52,916 bases of DNA, taken from NCBI RefSeq assembly GCF_023333585.1, contig NZ_JAIQZN010000051.1, positions 1 through 52,916 of the forward strand, given 5' to 3'. The notes beneath the pieces were generated by a model. That model saw nothing but the letters and a program-made list of their open reading frames with translations. It was not told where the DNA came from and searched no databases. This document shows positions 25,480 through 34,200 of this stretch, in pieces; within the stretch, counting starts at the first letter, position 1, and every line of letters starts with the position of its first letter. The translations under genes were made by a program, and so were the position numbers. Source of the DNA: Argonema antarcticum A004/B2. GTDB taxonomy: Bacteria; Cyanobacteriota; Cyanobacteriia; Cyanobacteriales; Aerosakkonemataceae.

Positions 25480-25529
25480 GCCAGGGATTCAAATCCCTGG
25501 CTAATAGCGAAAGTCCACTGAAGTGGACT
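25480..25529. repeat. Two adjacent short palindromes
   Basis: Arms GCCAGGGATT and AATCCCTGGC (25480-25501) and AGTCCACT/AGTGGACT (25512-25529) form two neighbouring near-perfect palindromes. Sequences of this type are widely scattered in cyanobacterial genomes. Although the first includes GATTCAAATCC, it does not belong to a tRNA. Confidence 0.65.
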
Positions 25530-25580
25530 AGGAAAGTTTCTAAGTTTGCTTGAACTTTGAAGGCGCTTTTACTCCTAGAT

Positions 25581-25608
25581 GTAGGGGCAATTCATGAATT
25601 GCCCCTAC
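25581..25608. repeat. Perfect 28-base palindrome, GTAGGGG type
   Basis: It reads the same on both strands, with outer GTAGGGGC and centre TTCATGAA. It belongs with the other GTAGRG-ended palindromes of the window. Confidence 0.92.
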
Positions 25609-25664
25609 AGATTTATTAGGTGCAAAATCAAATGCGTAAGTCCTAAAAGAGTTCGATCTGACAG

Positions 25665-26189
25665 CTACTGACTCAGAAAGCGACCCGCCATCCCCATAGC
25701 GTCAGCGATATCGATATCGCCATCTCGGTCGGAATCTAAAAAGGAATTCAGGACTGGATTTGAACCCTGCTGAGGATTTTGAGAATTTGAGCCAGTTTGC
25801 AGTAAATTCAGCACCAGGGGAACTAATACTGGCAGCATTTGTTGAATCATACCGGCATCCAATCCCGTCCTTTGTGCAACTGCCTGTACGACTTCCTGCA
25901 CTTGATTAAATCCGAAGAGCGCATCGACAGCTTGGGAGTTGGGATATGTGCCGCTATATTGATTCACAAGGCTCTGCGCTTGCTCAAAACCTTCATTAGC
26001 TTGTTTTTGCTGTAAGGCGGAGCGCACGTGGTTTCCCACCACGGACAAGGCGGTTTGCACGGTTGAGGGATCGGCACCATAGCCATCACCCAGCTGCTGG
26101 ACAGTGCTGAGAATGCTGGCAAGTTGACCCGTACTGCCTTGCTGGTCGGAATTGTTGACGGCATTCAAAACTTGGTCTAAAAGTCCCAT
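25665..26189 (-). CDS. DUF937 family protein with calcium-loop-like tail
   Basis: A 174-residue protein from ATG 26189 (MGLLDQVLNAVNNSDQQGST); the longer frame has no support. Helical repeats with VDALFGFNQVQEVVQAVAQR and DAGMIQQMLPVLVPLVLNLL define DUF937. The C-terminus carries FLDSDRDGDIDIADAMGM (about residues 149-166), a dockerin/EF-hand-like calcium loop. The role is unknown. Confidence 0.85.
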   Translation of the reverse strand: MGLLDQVLNAVNNSDQQGSTGQLASILSTVQQLGDGYGADPSTVQTALSVVGNHVRSALQQKQANEGFEQAQSLVNQYSGTYPNSQAVDALFGFNQVQEVVQAVAQRTGLDAGMIQQMLPVLVPLVLNLLQTGSNSQNPQQGSNPVLNSFLDSDRDGDIDIADAMGMAGRFLSQ

Positions 26190-26257
26190 AATTGTGGCTC
26201 TTTGTGCTGTTTTAGGCAAATATCTCACATTTAGCGGCTGTTCGCCTCTAGCTAAAA

Positions 26258-26452
26258 GAGGATTTTCTTCATTTAACCCTTTCTGATGAACGGGAAGCGG
26301 GAAGTGTGGAAATTAGTCCTAATATTACGGCAGAACTGAATGAAGCCGGAGAATTAAGTGGGATAGAAATTATTAAGGCTAGTTCTTTTATTCGAGATTA
26401 GATTTTAGAATCTGTGCAAGCGAAATTATTAACAGTCAGTGAAAAGACGTAA
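26258..26452 (+). pseudogene. DUF2283-like remnant with in-frame stop
   Basis: Plus-strand frame FLHLTLSDEREAGSVEI then ELSGIEIIKASSFIRD matches the core of DUF2283 proteins (small antitoxin-like or defence-adjacent family). The N-terminal start is missing, and a TAG at 26399-26401 interrupts the frame before ILESVQAKLLTVSEKT and a final TAA at 26450-26452. It lies between DUF937 and the restriction gene. Probably a decayed gene. Confidence 0.55.
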
Positions 26453-26478
26453 CCGATTGGTTAATTTTAACAGTAACT

Positions 26479-29304
26479 TTATCTCAACTGAAATGTAGCT
26501 TTCTCCAAGATTGGTCTAACGTCAGATGGATGTCTTGAGACTTCATGTTGCCAATGACCAAAACCACCATGCTGATTAACAGCTTTAATCCATCGATCGA
26601 GAAATCCCCATTTAGCCTCATCTTGGCGAGTTGGTTGTCCTTTAGTTTCCAAAATCAAGAAATTGCCATTTTTCAGTCGGATAATGAAATCGGGGCGATA
26701 TTTGCGAACAACTCCTTCAAAAATATAAAGAATCTCAAATCCCAGGCGATCGTTTTTTACCCAAGCATCGACAATATTATCATTTCTCTCTCGATCGAGT
26801 TCATAAGCTTCGCTGGCTTCCCATGTACTATCAAAAATGCAACAATTAATATGGGATTTTTGGGTATACTCGCAAGGTTTACCCGTGTACCAGGGACGCA
26901 TATCAGATGTAGAACGGATGGGATGTTCCAGATCGAATACTGGTTCAATTACTTCTGAATTTTCTAAATAAATAGCCTGCCAAATGTGCTGAACAACTTT
27001 TCTCATATTGAGAGTAATCAGAATCCGCCGTTTAATTTCATTCAAACTGAATAAGGGTGGATTAATTTCGATAAAATCTGATTGGATAAATTCTTCGACT
27101 AATCGAATTAGTTTGGATAGTAAGTATTCTCGATTGCCTTGCCAACCAGGTTTCATCTGGTCAAAAATATCTCTAGCAACTTCAAAAGCAATTTTTTGGA
27201 ATCGAAATTTGCGACATAAATCTTCTAGGTCAATCGCTTTAATTTTAGTCACATCCGGTTTGCCATCGACACTCGGAGCGAGTTCTGCTAAGGTAATATT
27301 GTCATAGGCATCTAACTTTAAAGGTTCAACCAGACTCAGATCGAGTTTGAGTTCTGGCTTATAAATGTAATCAATGCGGACAATATTGGGAAAGCTTATT
27401 TCAAACTGCTGCTTTTCAATATCCGGTTTAATTTCAGTTTTAGGATTAGGGGGTGGTGGCGGAGTTCCTTCATCAGATTCGTGGGGAAGAAAGGTAAAAG
27501 GAACACCAAAAATATTGACATATTCAGCTTCCAGTAGATTTGTTTCTGGATTGATATCATAAGCAGTTCTCCGTAAACCTCTACCTACAACTTGTTCGCA
27601 CAAAAGCTGGCTGGTAAACGCCCGAATCCCCATAATATGTGTCACTGTTTTGGCATCCCAACCTTCAGATAACATCCCAACAGAAATAACATTTTGAATC
27701 TGTTCCCCAGGCTTCCCAACTTGACCGACTGTATCAACTATTTTTCGTAAAAATTCTGCTTGTTCTTTCTTTGAAAGTTTGCGAATAGGTTCATCATCAG
27801 AGTTATCATCTTCGCTATTTTCTGTGGCTGTGTCTTGTATCTCGGTACTTTCTTCTTGGGATTCTGCCATTTTTAAAACATTAGAATCAATGTGTAAAGT
27901 GCGTTCGGGAATGCAGAGTTCTTCGATCTGAATTTTGTGATGATCGAAAGCATATTTAATTCTAGCCGCCGTTTCGGTACGGTTGGCAATAGAAATCATC
28001 GCTGGTGGAACTTTATGCCCTGATTCTTGCCATGCTTTCGCCGTTTCTAGCCAATCTTTTCCGAGTAAAAGATAGCCATTAGCAAGCAAATCAGGCAGGG
28101 ATTCATCAGGTTTAGCTTTACGATTGACATCATCGTAAACTTCGGGATCTCGATAGAGATGGTAAAGACGGGATTTAAAGTCTTTTACATTCATTCTGGC
28201 ATCGTCACGAATCACCACGCGAGGGGTTTTAACTAAGCCAGATTCAATCGCATCATTTAAGCCAAAATCGCTGACAATCCAGCCAAATAAAGCTTCTTCT
28301 GAACTTTTTTTACCAGAGGGTGCAAAGGGTGTGGCAGAAAAGTCAAAACAGGTGATAATTTTTCTAGCTTGATGAATGCGATCGAGTCCACCAACCCATT
28401 TTGTAGCCTCGTCTAATTCTTCTTTACTAATACCTTTAATCTTGGATTCAGCAGGTATGCGCCATGCGTGGTGTGCTTCATCGTTGATGACAACAATGTT
28501 GCTGGAGTTGGCAATTTCTCCTAATACTTCTCTGGCGTAGGCTTGGTTACTTTTTGCACCACGTTTATCAACTCCTTTTTTCTTTTTAATTTGTTCTTCT
28601 GTTTCCCAGTTTAGGGCGTGCCAATTACGGATTAATACTTTGCCTTGACGAAGTTTATCGAATAATCCCAGAGGAACAATATTGAATATTTCATAGTAGT
28701 TATTTTCAGCGGAGGGAATCAGAACTTGCAGACGATTTCTCACAGTTAGTCCGGGGGCGACAATAAAAATAGCTTTAGAAAAACGGGTATCTTGGGGATA
28801 GGTGACTTTATTGATAATTTGCCATGCAATTAACATCGCCATAACGATAGTTTTGCCCGAACCTGTTGCCATTTTGGAACAGAGGCGTTTGAAGTTTCCC
28901 CCATCGTCAGGAATATCAATGCCAACTTTTGCAGATGGTGGGGATTCTGTTAGCCAGATTAGGGTTTTTATGGCTTCTAACTGACAGAAAAAGAAGGGGA
29001 AATCGCGTTCTTCTGATTTGTCCCAGTGTTCTAGGAGACGCTTGGTAACGCCTGTAACGCCGAGGTATCCATCATCGCACCAAGCTTTGACGCGGGGACG
29101 GATTTGGTTAACTAGAGGAATTTCGACAAATTTGCCTGGATCGTCGAAGGTTTTGGAGCTTTCGGAAGCAATGATATAGCCTGCGGGTCTTCTTCCTTCT
29201 GCAAGGCTAAATAGGCGAGAAGTGCGATCGTAGTGCCAATAACATTTTGGCTCCTCATAGGGAGAGTTGATGATAAGTTGATTGATGGTAGCTTGCGATC
29301 GCAT
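26479..29304 (-). CDS. Type III-like restriction helicase-nuclease (Res)
   Basis: A 941-residue SF2 helicase-nuclease. Walker A is MATGSGKTIVMAML (about residues 144-157), the DEAD-type box is VVINDEAHHAW (about 272-282), a later box is FDFSATPFAP (about 322), and motif VI is VVGRGLRRTAY (near 570). The C-terminal PD-(D/E)XK nuclease is RPDFIIRLKNGNFLILETKG (about 866-886). It follows Fic by 23 bases and forms an operon with Fic, Uma2 and the DPPY methyltransferase. It should translocate on DNA and cleave unmodified sites; the recognition site is unknown. Confidence 0.9.
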   Translation of the reverse strand: MRSQATINQLIINSPYEEPKCYWHYDRTSRLFSLAEGRRPAGYIIASESSKTFDDPGKFVEIPLVNQIRPRVKAWCDDGYLGVTGVTKRLLEHWDKSEERDFPFFFCQLEAIKTLIWLTESPPSAKVGIDIPDDGGNFKRLCSKMATGSGKTIVMAMLIAWQIINKVTYPQDTRFSKAIFIVAPGLTVRNRLQVLIPSAENNYYEIFNIVPLGLFDKLRQGKVLIRNWHALNWETEEQIKKKKGVDKRGAKSNQAYAREVLGEIANSSNIVVINDEAHHAWRIPAESKIKGISKEELDEATKWVGGLDRIHQARKIITCFDFSATPFAPSGKKSSEEALFGWIVSDFGLNDAIESGLVKTPRVVIRDDARMNVKDFKSRLYHLYRDPEVYDDVNRKAKPDESLPDLLANGYLLLGKDWLETAKAWQESGHKVPPAMISIANRTETAARIKYAFDHHKIQIEELCIPERTLHIDSNVLKMAESQEESTEIQDTATENSEDDNSDDEPIRKLSKKEQAEFLRKIVDTVGQVGKPGEQIQNVISVGMLSEGWDAKTVTHIMGIRAFTSQLLCEQVVGRGLRRTAYDINPETNLLEAEYVNIFGVPFTFLPHESDEGTPPPPPNPKTEIKPDIEKQQFEISFPNIVRIDYIYKPELKLDLSLVEPLKLDAYDNITLAELAPSVDGKPDVTKIKAIDLEDLCRKFRFQKIAFEVARDIFDQMKPGWQGNREYLLSKLIRLVEEFIQSDFIEINPPLFSLNEIKRRILITLNMRKVVQHIWQAIYLENSEVIEPVFDLEHPIRSTSDMRPWYTGKPCEYTQKSHINCCIFDSTWEASEAYELDRERNDNIVDAWVKNDRLGFEILYIFEGVVRKYRPDFIIRLKNGNFLILETKGQPTRQDEAKWGFLDRWIKAVNQHGGFGHWQHEVSRHPSDVRPILEKATFQLR

Positions 29305-29327
29305 AAATTTTGGTAATAAAAAAAATA

Positions 29328-30533
29328 TTAACTTTGAGTTGATGGTAGAGAATCAGAATTTTCTGGATTGATTAATGAGTACGAACTTTCAAAAAGACTT
29401 AAATAGGGTTCGTAACGATAAAGTCTATTGCGTTGCCAACCTGTGACTTCATGAAGCAAACCAACTTCCACAAATTTCTCGACTGTTTTACTGGCAGTTG
29501 CGTAAGTACATCGCAGTTCATCTTCTACCAAACGAATATTTACAATGGGATGCTGAAAAAGTAAATCTAGAAAGCGCAAGCCATAACTGCTGCTAGCTAT
29601 CTGCTGACCGATTATTTCGCGGTGTTTTTCTCGCATTTCTAGAATAGAACGGGCTGTTGCTGTTGCTGACTGGCTGACTTCAAAAATACCTTTTAGAAAA
29701 AACTTTAACCATCCTTCCCAATCTCCATGAGTGCGAATTGCCATCAGGCGATCGTAATACTCCATTCTGTGAAATTTTAGATAATGGCTGAGGTATAGCA
29801 AAGGCTTTTGAAGAATTTGTTGCTGGCAAAGCAGAAAAGTAATTAGCAATCGTCCAATTCGTCCGTTGCCATCTAAAAAAGGGTGAATTGTTTCAAATTG
29901 AGCGTGAGCTAATCCGCAATGAATCAGTACGGGTAAAGAATTGGTATCGTGTAAAAATTTTTCTAGATTGTGGAGAGATTTGTGCATTTCTGCCACTGGT
30001 GGAGGTATAAAAGCCGCAGTAGCCAGGTTACAACCTTGAGGGCCAATCCAATTTTGACTTTTCCGAAATTCTCCTGGTGTGCGATCGCTCCCTCGTACAT
30101 CCTCAAGCAATTCTGCATGAATTTCTTTGAGCAAGCGCAGACAAAGCGGTAATTCTTGAAGCCGCTGCAAGCCGTAGTTCATAGCGTTAACGTAGTTAAC
30201 AACCTCCTGCACATCTTTAAAGCGTTCTTCACCTGTAGCATCAATTTCGTATTGAAGGACATCCTCTAGGGTACTTTGCGTCCCTTCGATTTGGGAGCTA
30301 AGAACGGCCTCCTGACGGACGTACATCGCTACGAACAAGTCAGGGTTGGGCAAAATAGAGGTGGCCCCGTCCAGTCTTCCCAAAGCGCGATCGGCATTGG
30401 AAAGCAAGCGATTTAACTCTGCGTCCATTTTGATGGGCGGTTTTGGGGGTAGGGGCGCTGGAATGAAAGCGCTGTATCCTTCAATTTGTTGGATGTATCG
30501 ACCGGATCGCATAATAGGCTGACTGCGGGGCAA
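29328..30533 (-). CDS. Fic family AMP-transferase-like protein with wHTH
   Basis: A 401-residue protein. The N-terminal Fic_N part includes the inhibitory helix SSQIEGTQS (about residues 76-84), of class II type (S-x-x-x-E-G). The catalytic core is HPFLDGNGRIGRLL (about 214-227). The C-terminal winged helix is about residues 320-385 (LVEDELRCTYATASKTVEKF). It should transfer AMP or a related group to a protein target, with the SxxxEG helix holding activity back. It sits between Uma2 and Res in one minus-strand unit. Its wHTH makes it a candidate ligand for the repeated operator just upstream. The partner protein is not known. Confidence 0.92.
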   Translation of the reverse strand: MPRSQPIMRSGRYIQQIEGYSAFIPAPLPPKPPIKMDAELNRLLSNADRALGRLDGATSILPNPDLFVAMYVRQEAVLSSQIEGTQSTLEDVLQYEIDATGEERFKDVQEVVNYVNAMNYGLQRLQELPLCLRLLKEIHAELLEDVRGSDRTPGEFRKSQNWIGPQGCNLATAAFIPPPVAEMHKSLHNLEKFLHDTNSLPVLIHCGLAHAQFETIHPFLDGNGRIGRLLITFLLCQQQILQKPLLYLSHYLKFHRMEYYDRLMAIRTHGDWEGWLKFFLKGIFEVSQSATATARSILEMREKHREIIGQQIASSSYGLRFLDLLFQHPIVNIRLVEDELRCTYATASKTVEKFVEVGLLHEVTGWQRNRLYRYEPYLSLFESSYSLINPENSDSLPSTQS

Positions 30534-30549
30534 AGTTTCAGGTCTTGGA

Positions 30550-30627
30550 ATCTTATGTTAGTCCAGTATAATAAGATGGCTGGAACGGAATCTTATTATA
30601 GTAAAACACTTTTTAGTATAATAAGAT
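30550..30627. promoter_or_regulatory. Four repeated sites between uma2 and fic, candidate operator
   Basis: Four 13-base sites of the ATCTTATTATACT type alternate in orientation: 30550-30562 (degenerate), 30565-30577, 30590-30602 and 30615-30627. The last three are evenly spaced by 25 bases. They precede the Fic start at 30533, and the Fic C-terminal wHTH could bind them as an autoregulator. Confidence 0.6.
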
Positions 30628-30642
30628 TGATGGGCTAATGGC

Positions 30643-31251
30643 TCACCCACCATTAAAAATTTGCTTTGCGGTCAAATTCAACTCTGGAAATACCGCCGAT
30701 TCAACTTTTTCATCTCCCCGAAACAGCTTAATTTGATACTCACCATCTACTAACTGATAAACCGACAAAGTAGGCTGTTTAGGAAAACCAATATAACGGC
30801 TACCCCCTAAACCCAGATAATCTACAATCCAATATTCAGGAATGCCTAATGCTTCATAGTCGATCATTTTGTGTGCATAATCATCACGCCAATTTGTGCT
30901 GACAACTTCAACCACTAATTTTATGGAATCTCCCTGAGTAATAACTGATTCTCTTTCCCATCGAGACTCATTGGCTGCTACGGCTTGTTTATCTAATACA
31001 ATTACATCTGGATCGTAGCCAGAGTTATCGCTAAATTTAATTGTACATTCCTTGGGAATAAAGTAAGGAAGTTGCACTCGCTTGATTTCAAAACCAAATT
31101 CTATCGTCTGAAAACCTGCGATCGCTGAATGTTTACCAGTTGGATTTGGCATTTCAACAATAACTCCGTTATGTAGTTCGTAGCGTCCGTTTTCTGGTTT
31201 CCATTCCAGAAACTCATCAAAAGTCATTAACTTGGATATAGCTTGAATCAT
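30643..31251 (-). CDS. Uma2 family predicted nuclease
   Basis: A 202-residue protein of the Uma2/DUF820 PD-(D/E)XK fold, very abundant in cyanobacteria. Motifs: EWKPENGRYELHNGVIVEMP (about residues 15-34), SGYDPDVIVLDKQ with catalytic Asp, LVVEVVSTNWRDDYAHKMID (about 112-131) with the Glu of ExK, and GIPEYWIVD. The biological role is unknown; many copies are linked to mobile or defence DNA. It lies between the methyltransferase and Fic genes in the same orientation. Confidence 0.9.
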   Translation of the reverse strand: MIQAISKLMTFDEFLEWKPENGRYELHNGVIVEMPNPTGKHSAIAGFQTIEFGFEIKRVQLPYFIPKECTIKFSDNSGYDPDVIVLDKQAVAANESRWERESVITQGDSIKLVVEVVSTNWRDDYAHKMIDYEALGIPEYWIVDYLGLGGSRYIGFPKQPTLSVYQLVDGEYQIKLFRGDEKVESAVFPELNLTAKQIFNGG

Positions 31252-31307
31252 GGCACAACCTCTAATCCTCTAACATCATTTTAAGGTGAAAATAATCTGG
31301 GAGAGCG

Positions 31308-33920
31308 TCAGGGCGTTAATCGGATAATTTTCAGGCTTTCAATCCCCCGATCGTCCACAATTTTAACAGCAACGCGCTGATATTCTCCCATCTCAAAAGG
31401 TAACGATACAGTTCCTTGATAAGACTCGATTAAATCCTCATCTATTTCGGCTTTTAAATTCTTAGCTAGGCGCGACCAAGCATCTTTTTCTCCTGCTATT
31501 GGGAAGAATACTTGACGGGGGAAGATACTTCTACCATCATAATCAATATCTAACATCCAAACAGCTATTTTTTCCACACTGCCAGACTCGATATTTCCGG
31601 TTTTTGTGTTATAATAATCAAAGCCAAAAACTTCGACTTCGCACTTACCTTTATTTTCTCCTTTCTCGATGCGACGCAGGGCAACATCTGGTTGACCAAT
31701 CAACCAAAAACTCTCATTACTAGCGCGTTTTTTCTTCAAATCTTCTGTTAGTAAATCCGCGTTCATTTGCGCTTTTAACAATGTGACACCAGGCCAATTA
31801 GTTTCCTCGATATCTTTGGCAGCTTCCGGGTCAAATTGAAAGGCGGCAAATACAATTAATTTCGGTTTGGGGACTAAAGTTTGTGCTTCTTCAATCGCTT
31901 GGGTGACTTGGCGTTGTTCTAAAGGTGCGTGTTGTGGCCCGAAGGAAATTACCACCCGCATCGGCTTCTCTTCTTCCCCCTGTATTCGGGGGGACTGAGG
32001 GGGGCTAGGTTTTGTTTCAGCATCGGCATGAAGCCAACGAGTTCCGGGTAAAGATTCGACTCTGGAGAATAAAATGTATTGTCCGTTTTTACCGCGAATT
32101 CCCGTTTTTAGGAGTTCATCTCGCCATTCTGATTGGCGCAATGTTTCGCCAGAACGGGCGATTGAATTGTCAGGAATGGGTGGATTGATAATATCGTGAA
32201 TTGGTTTAACTGTGGGTGCGGGTACGGCTTCGACGGTGAAGGGGCCAGTAACTCTGGCTTTGGATTTGTCTAATAATGGTTGGTCGTAGAGTGTTTCTTG
32301 GTAGGCGTATTTATTAATGGCTTGTTCGATTTCTATGCGTTTCATCCCTTCCCGAATTTCGGGGTTATTGGCAATAGATTTGAGGGTGATGTGAGGGACG
32401 GTTTTGTATTTGAATCCATCGCTTACGCCTGCTTGGGAATTTGCTAGTTGATAATAGTCAAAGGTGGCGGTCATTAACCTTTGTTTGGCTAAGGTTATTG
32501 CTACTCTTGAGGTATCGCAGGTTATCCATCTGCGTCCCCATTGTTCAGCTACGTAGGCTGTTGTACCGCTACCGCAGGTGATGTCGAGGACTAAATCGCC
32601 TGGGTCGGTGGTCATTAATAAACAACGTTCAATAACCTTTGGATTCGTTTGAACAACAAATAACTTTCCTTCTGGTGTACCTGCTACCGAAGTGTCTGTC
32701 CAGATATTTGTCAATCTGATGACGGGGAAATCATCTAGGAATCTTATGTAAGCCAAACTACTTTCACGACCTAATAATCTTTTTGCTAGTTTTAAATTTT
32801 CCATCCCATCAGGATATTTCGCTTTCCAATGACTTCCAGTGCGAGGATGATAAATATTATTTTCAAAGTTAAAAGGTTGTAGTTCTGAAGCCGATCCTTG
32901 ACTGGTAGTATTATCAAGCCTGAACACTTTAGAACCTTCGGGCAGAGGTTCCATACCATCTCGCTCTTTTTGAGTCATTAAAGGGCGAGTTCCATCTAAT
33001 AGTTCTAAATAGCGGTAATCGCCACTTTTTAGGGTAGTTGTCGTTTTTTCTGAAAATAATGGGTAATATTTAATTTCTCGACTCTTGGAATACCAAATAA
33101 TATAGTCTCCAATACGGCTTAAAGTTGATGATTCAAATCCTCCTGTTGTTGCGTAAGATACTAAACTGACGAAGCTTTTCGTCCCAAAAACCTCATCCAT
33201 CAAACATCTAACCAGATGCACATTCTCATCCGAAATCTGCACAAAAACACTGCCACTTTCCGACAACAACTCCCTCGCCAACAACAATCTATCTCTTAAA
33301 TAAGTCAAATAAGAATGAATCCCCAACTCCCAAGTATCTCGAAATGCCTTAATTGTTTCCGGTTCTTGAGTCAAATCCTCATCTTTTCCATCTTTCACAT
33401 CGCGCTTATTCACAAACGGCTGAAAATTTGAACCATATTTAATCCCATAAGGGGGATCGAAATAAATCATCTGGACTTGTCCCGCCATTCCCTCTTTTTC
33501 TAATAGGGAATTTATCACTAAAAGCGAGTCTCCAGCAACTAAGCGGTTACTCCAATTATGCTGATGTTTGTAAAATTCGATCGCTTGTCGAATTGGCGGA
33601 TTTTCTTCTGGTATTTCAAATAGAGATAACTGCACACCCTCACTTTGATTTTGCTTGCGGACTGCCTCTATAATCGTGCGAGGATCGATGCGTTCGTGAA
33701 CGTGCAGGGAGACTGTTGGCACTTCAAAATTAGTATGTTCTGCTTTACCAGCCCAAACTAATTGGGGATCGAGGTGCGGATCGTAGCTATAATTTTTATT
33801 ATCGCCATCTGGATCGGTTTCTGGCGTAACCAGTCCGACGGGTGGGTTATTCACTCGTTGCTGATTTTCGTGGTTGTATTGATCTATCTGTCTTCGATCC
33901 GGTTTCTTTTGCCGAGCCAT
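31308..33920 (-). CDS. Type III-like site-specific DNA methyltransferase (Mod)
   Basis: An 870-residue DNA methyltransferase. The catalytic motif IV is DPPYGIKYG (about residues 152-160). The S-adenosylmethionine-binding motif is LVLDITCGSGTTAYVAEQW (about 442-460), so the order is DPPY before the SAM motif, as in beta-class N6-adenine or N4-cytosine enzymes. A Pro/Gln/Arg-rich stretch near residues 638-650 (PSPPQSPRIQGEEE) comes from a small repeat that has entered the frame. It opens the minus-strand restriction unit whose Res subunit follows after Uma2 and Fic. The methylated base and site are unknown. Confidence 0.9.
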   Translation of the reverse strand: MARQKKPDRRQIDQYNHENQQRVNNPPVGLVTPETDPDGDNKNYSYDPHLDPQLVWAGKAEHTNFEVPTVSLHVHERIDPRTIIEAVRKQNQSEGVQLSLFEIPEENPPIRQAIEFYKHQHNWSNRLVAGDSLLVINSLLEKEGMAGQVQMIYFDPPYGIKYGSNFQPFVNKRDVKDGKDEDLTQEPETIKAFRDTWELGIHSYLTYLRDRLLLARELLSESGSVFVQISDENVHLVRCLMDEVFGTKSFVSLVSYATTGGFESSTLSRIGDYIIWYSKSREIKYYPLFSEKTTTTLKSGDYRYLELLDGTRPLMTQKERDGMEPLPEGSKVFRLDNTTSQGSASELQPFNFENNIYHPRTGSHWKAKYPDGMENLKLAKRLLGRESSLAYIRFLDDFPVIRLTNIWTDTSVAGTPEGKLFVVQTNPKVIERCLLMTTDPGDLVLDITCGSGTTAYVAEQWGRRWITCDTSRVAITLAKQRLMTATFDYYQLANSQAGVSDGFKYKTVPHITLKSIANNPEIREGMKRIEIEQAINKYAYQETLYDQPLLDKSKARVTGPFTVEAVPAPTVKPIHDIINPPIPDNSIARSGETLRQSEWRDELLKTGIRGKNGQYILFSRVESLPGTRWLHADAETKPSPPQSPRIQGEEEKPMRVVISFGPQHAPLEQRQVTQAIEEAQTLVPKPKLIVFAAFQFDPEAAKDIEETNWPGVTLLKAQMNADLLTEDLKKKRASNESFWLIGQPDVALRRIEKGENKGKCEVEVFGFDYYNTKTGNIESGSVEKIAVWMLDIDYDGRSIFPRQVFFPIAGEKDAWSRLAKNLKAEIDEDLIESYQGTVSLPFEMGEYQRVAVKIVDDRGIESLKIIRLTP

Positions 33921-33958
33921 GCGACTTCCTCTAGTCTCAAAGTCTTTAGTTTACAATT

Positions 33959-34088
33959 TATAGCAACTTTAGGGCGATTAAGGCAACTCCAACTGTTACC
34001 TTTAGTCCATAATCCCTTACTTCGTCAAGCTTTTTCCTCTTCCCTCTTCCCTAGTCTCTAGCAAGAAAGCCCCTAGTCCCTAGCTATA
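33959..34088 (+). repeat. ~130-base repeat with TATAGC/GCTATA ends, copy C
   Basis: The same block order as copies A and B, with a diverged unit (CTCTAGCAAGAAAG) in the CCCTAGC array. It lies between the methyltransferase start and the glycosyltransferase end, and abuts the Uma2-like remnant at 34084-34200. Confidence 0.85.
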
Positions 34089-34200
34089 TCTGACACCTTT
34101 GCCGAATTTGTTGGATGTTTTTTGGGCGTAAATTACTATTAGCAACAGCTAATTGCTCAAATTCTTCATCACTAAGTTTTAGGACAGGGGGTAAATTAGT
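34084..34200 (-). pseudogene. Uma2 N-terminus remnant cut by repeat C
   Basis: The minus-strand frame NLPPVLKLSDEEFEQLAVAN continues with SNLRPKNIQQIRQRC and then stops inside the end of repeat copy C. This resembles the first 40 residues of Uma2 proteins. No start codon is present and it runs back into the glycosyltransferase stop. It looks like a gene fragment truncated by the repeat. Confidence 0.4.

Larger units (their letters stand above)
25165..25664. other. Repeat nest between two genes
   Basis: This 500-base spacer contains no gene but at least four distinct repeats in a row: the AGAAACCGGG palindrome (25197-25229), copy B of the ~130-base element (25246-25381), a pair of short palindromes (25480-25529) and a perfect 28-base palindrome (25581-25608). 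Confidence 0.8.

Noticed and set aside
25480-25529. tRNA-like GATTCAAATCC stretch
   Set aside because: The surrounding sequence forms two short palindromes and not a cloverleaf; no acceptor or anticodon stem can be drawn.
31308-33920. Methyltransferase as an orphan enzyme
   Set aside because: A helicase-nuclease of the matching type lies in the same orientation downstream, so a restriction pair is more likely.
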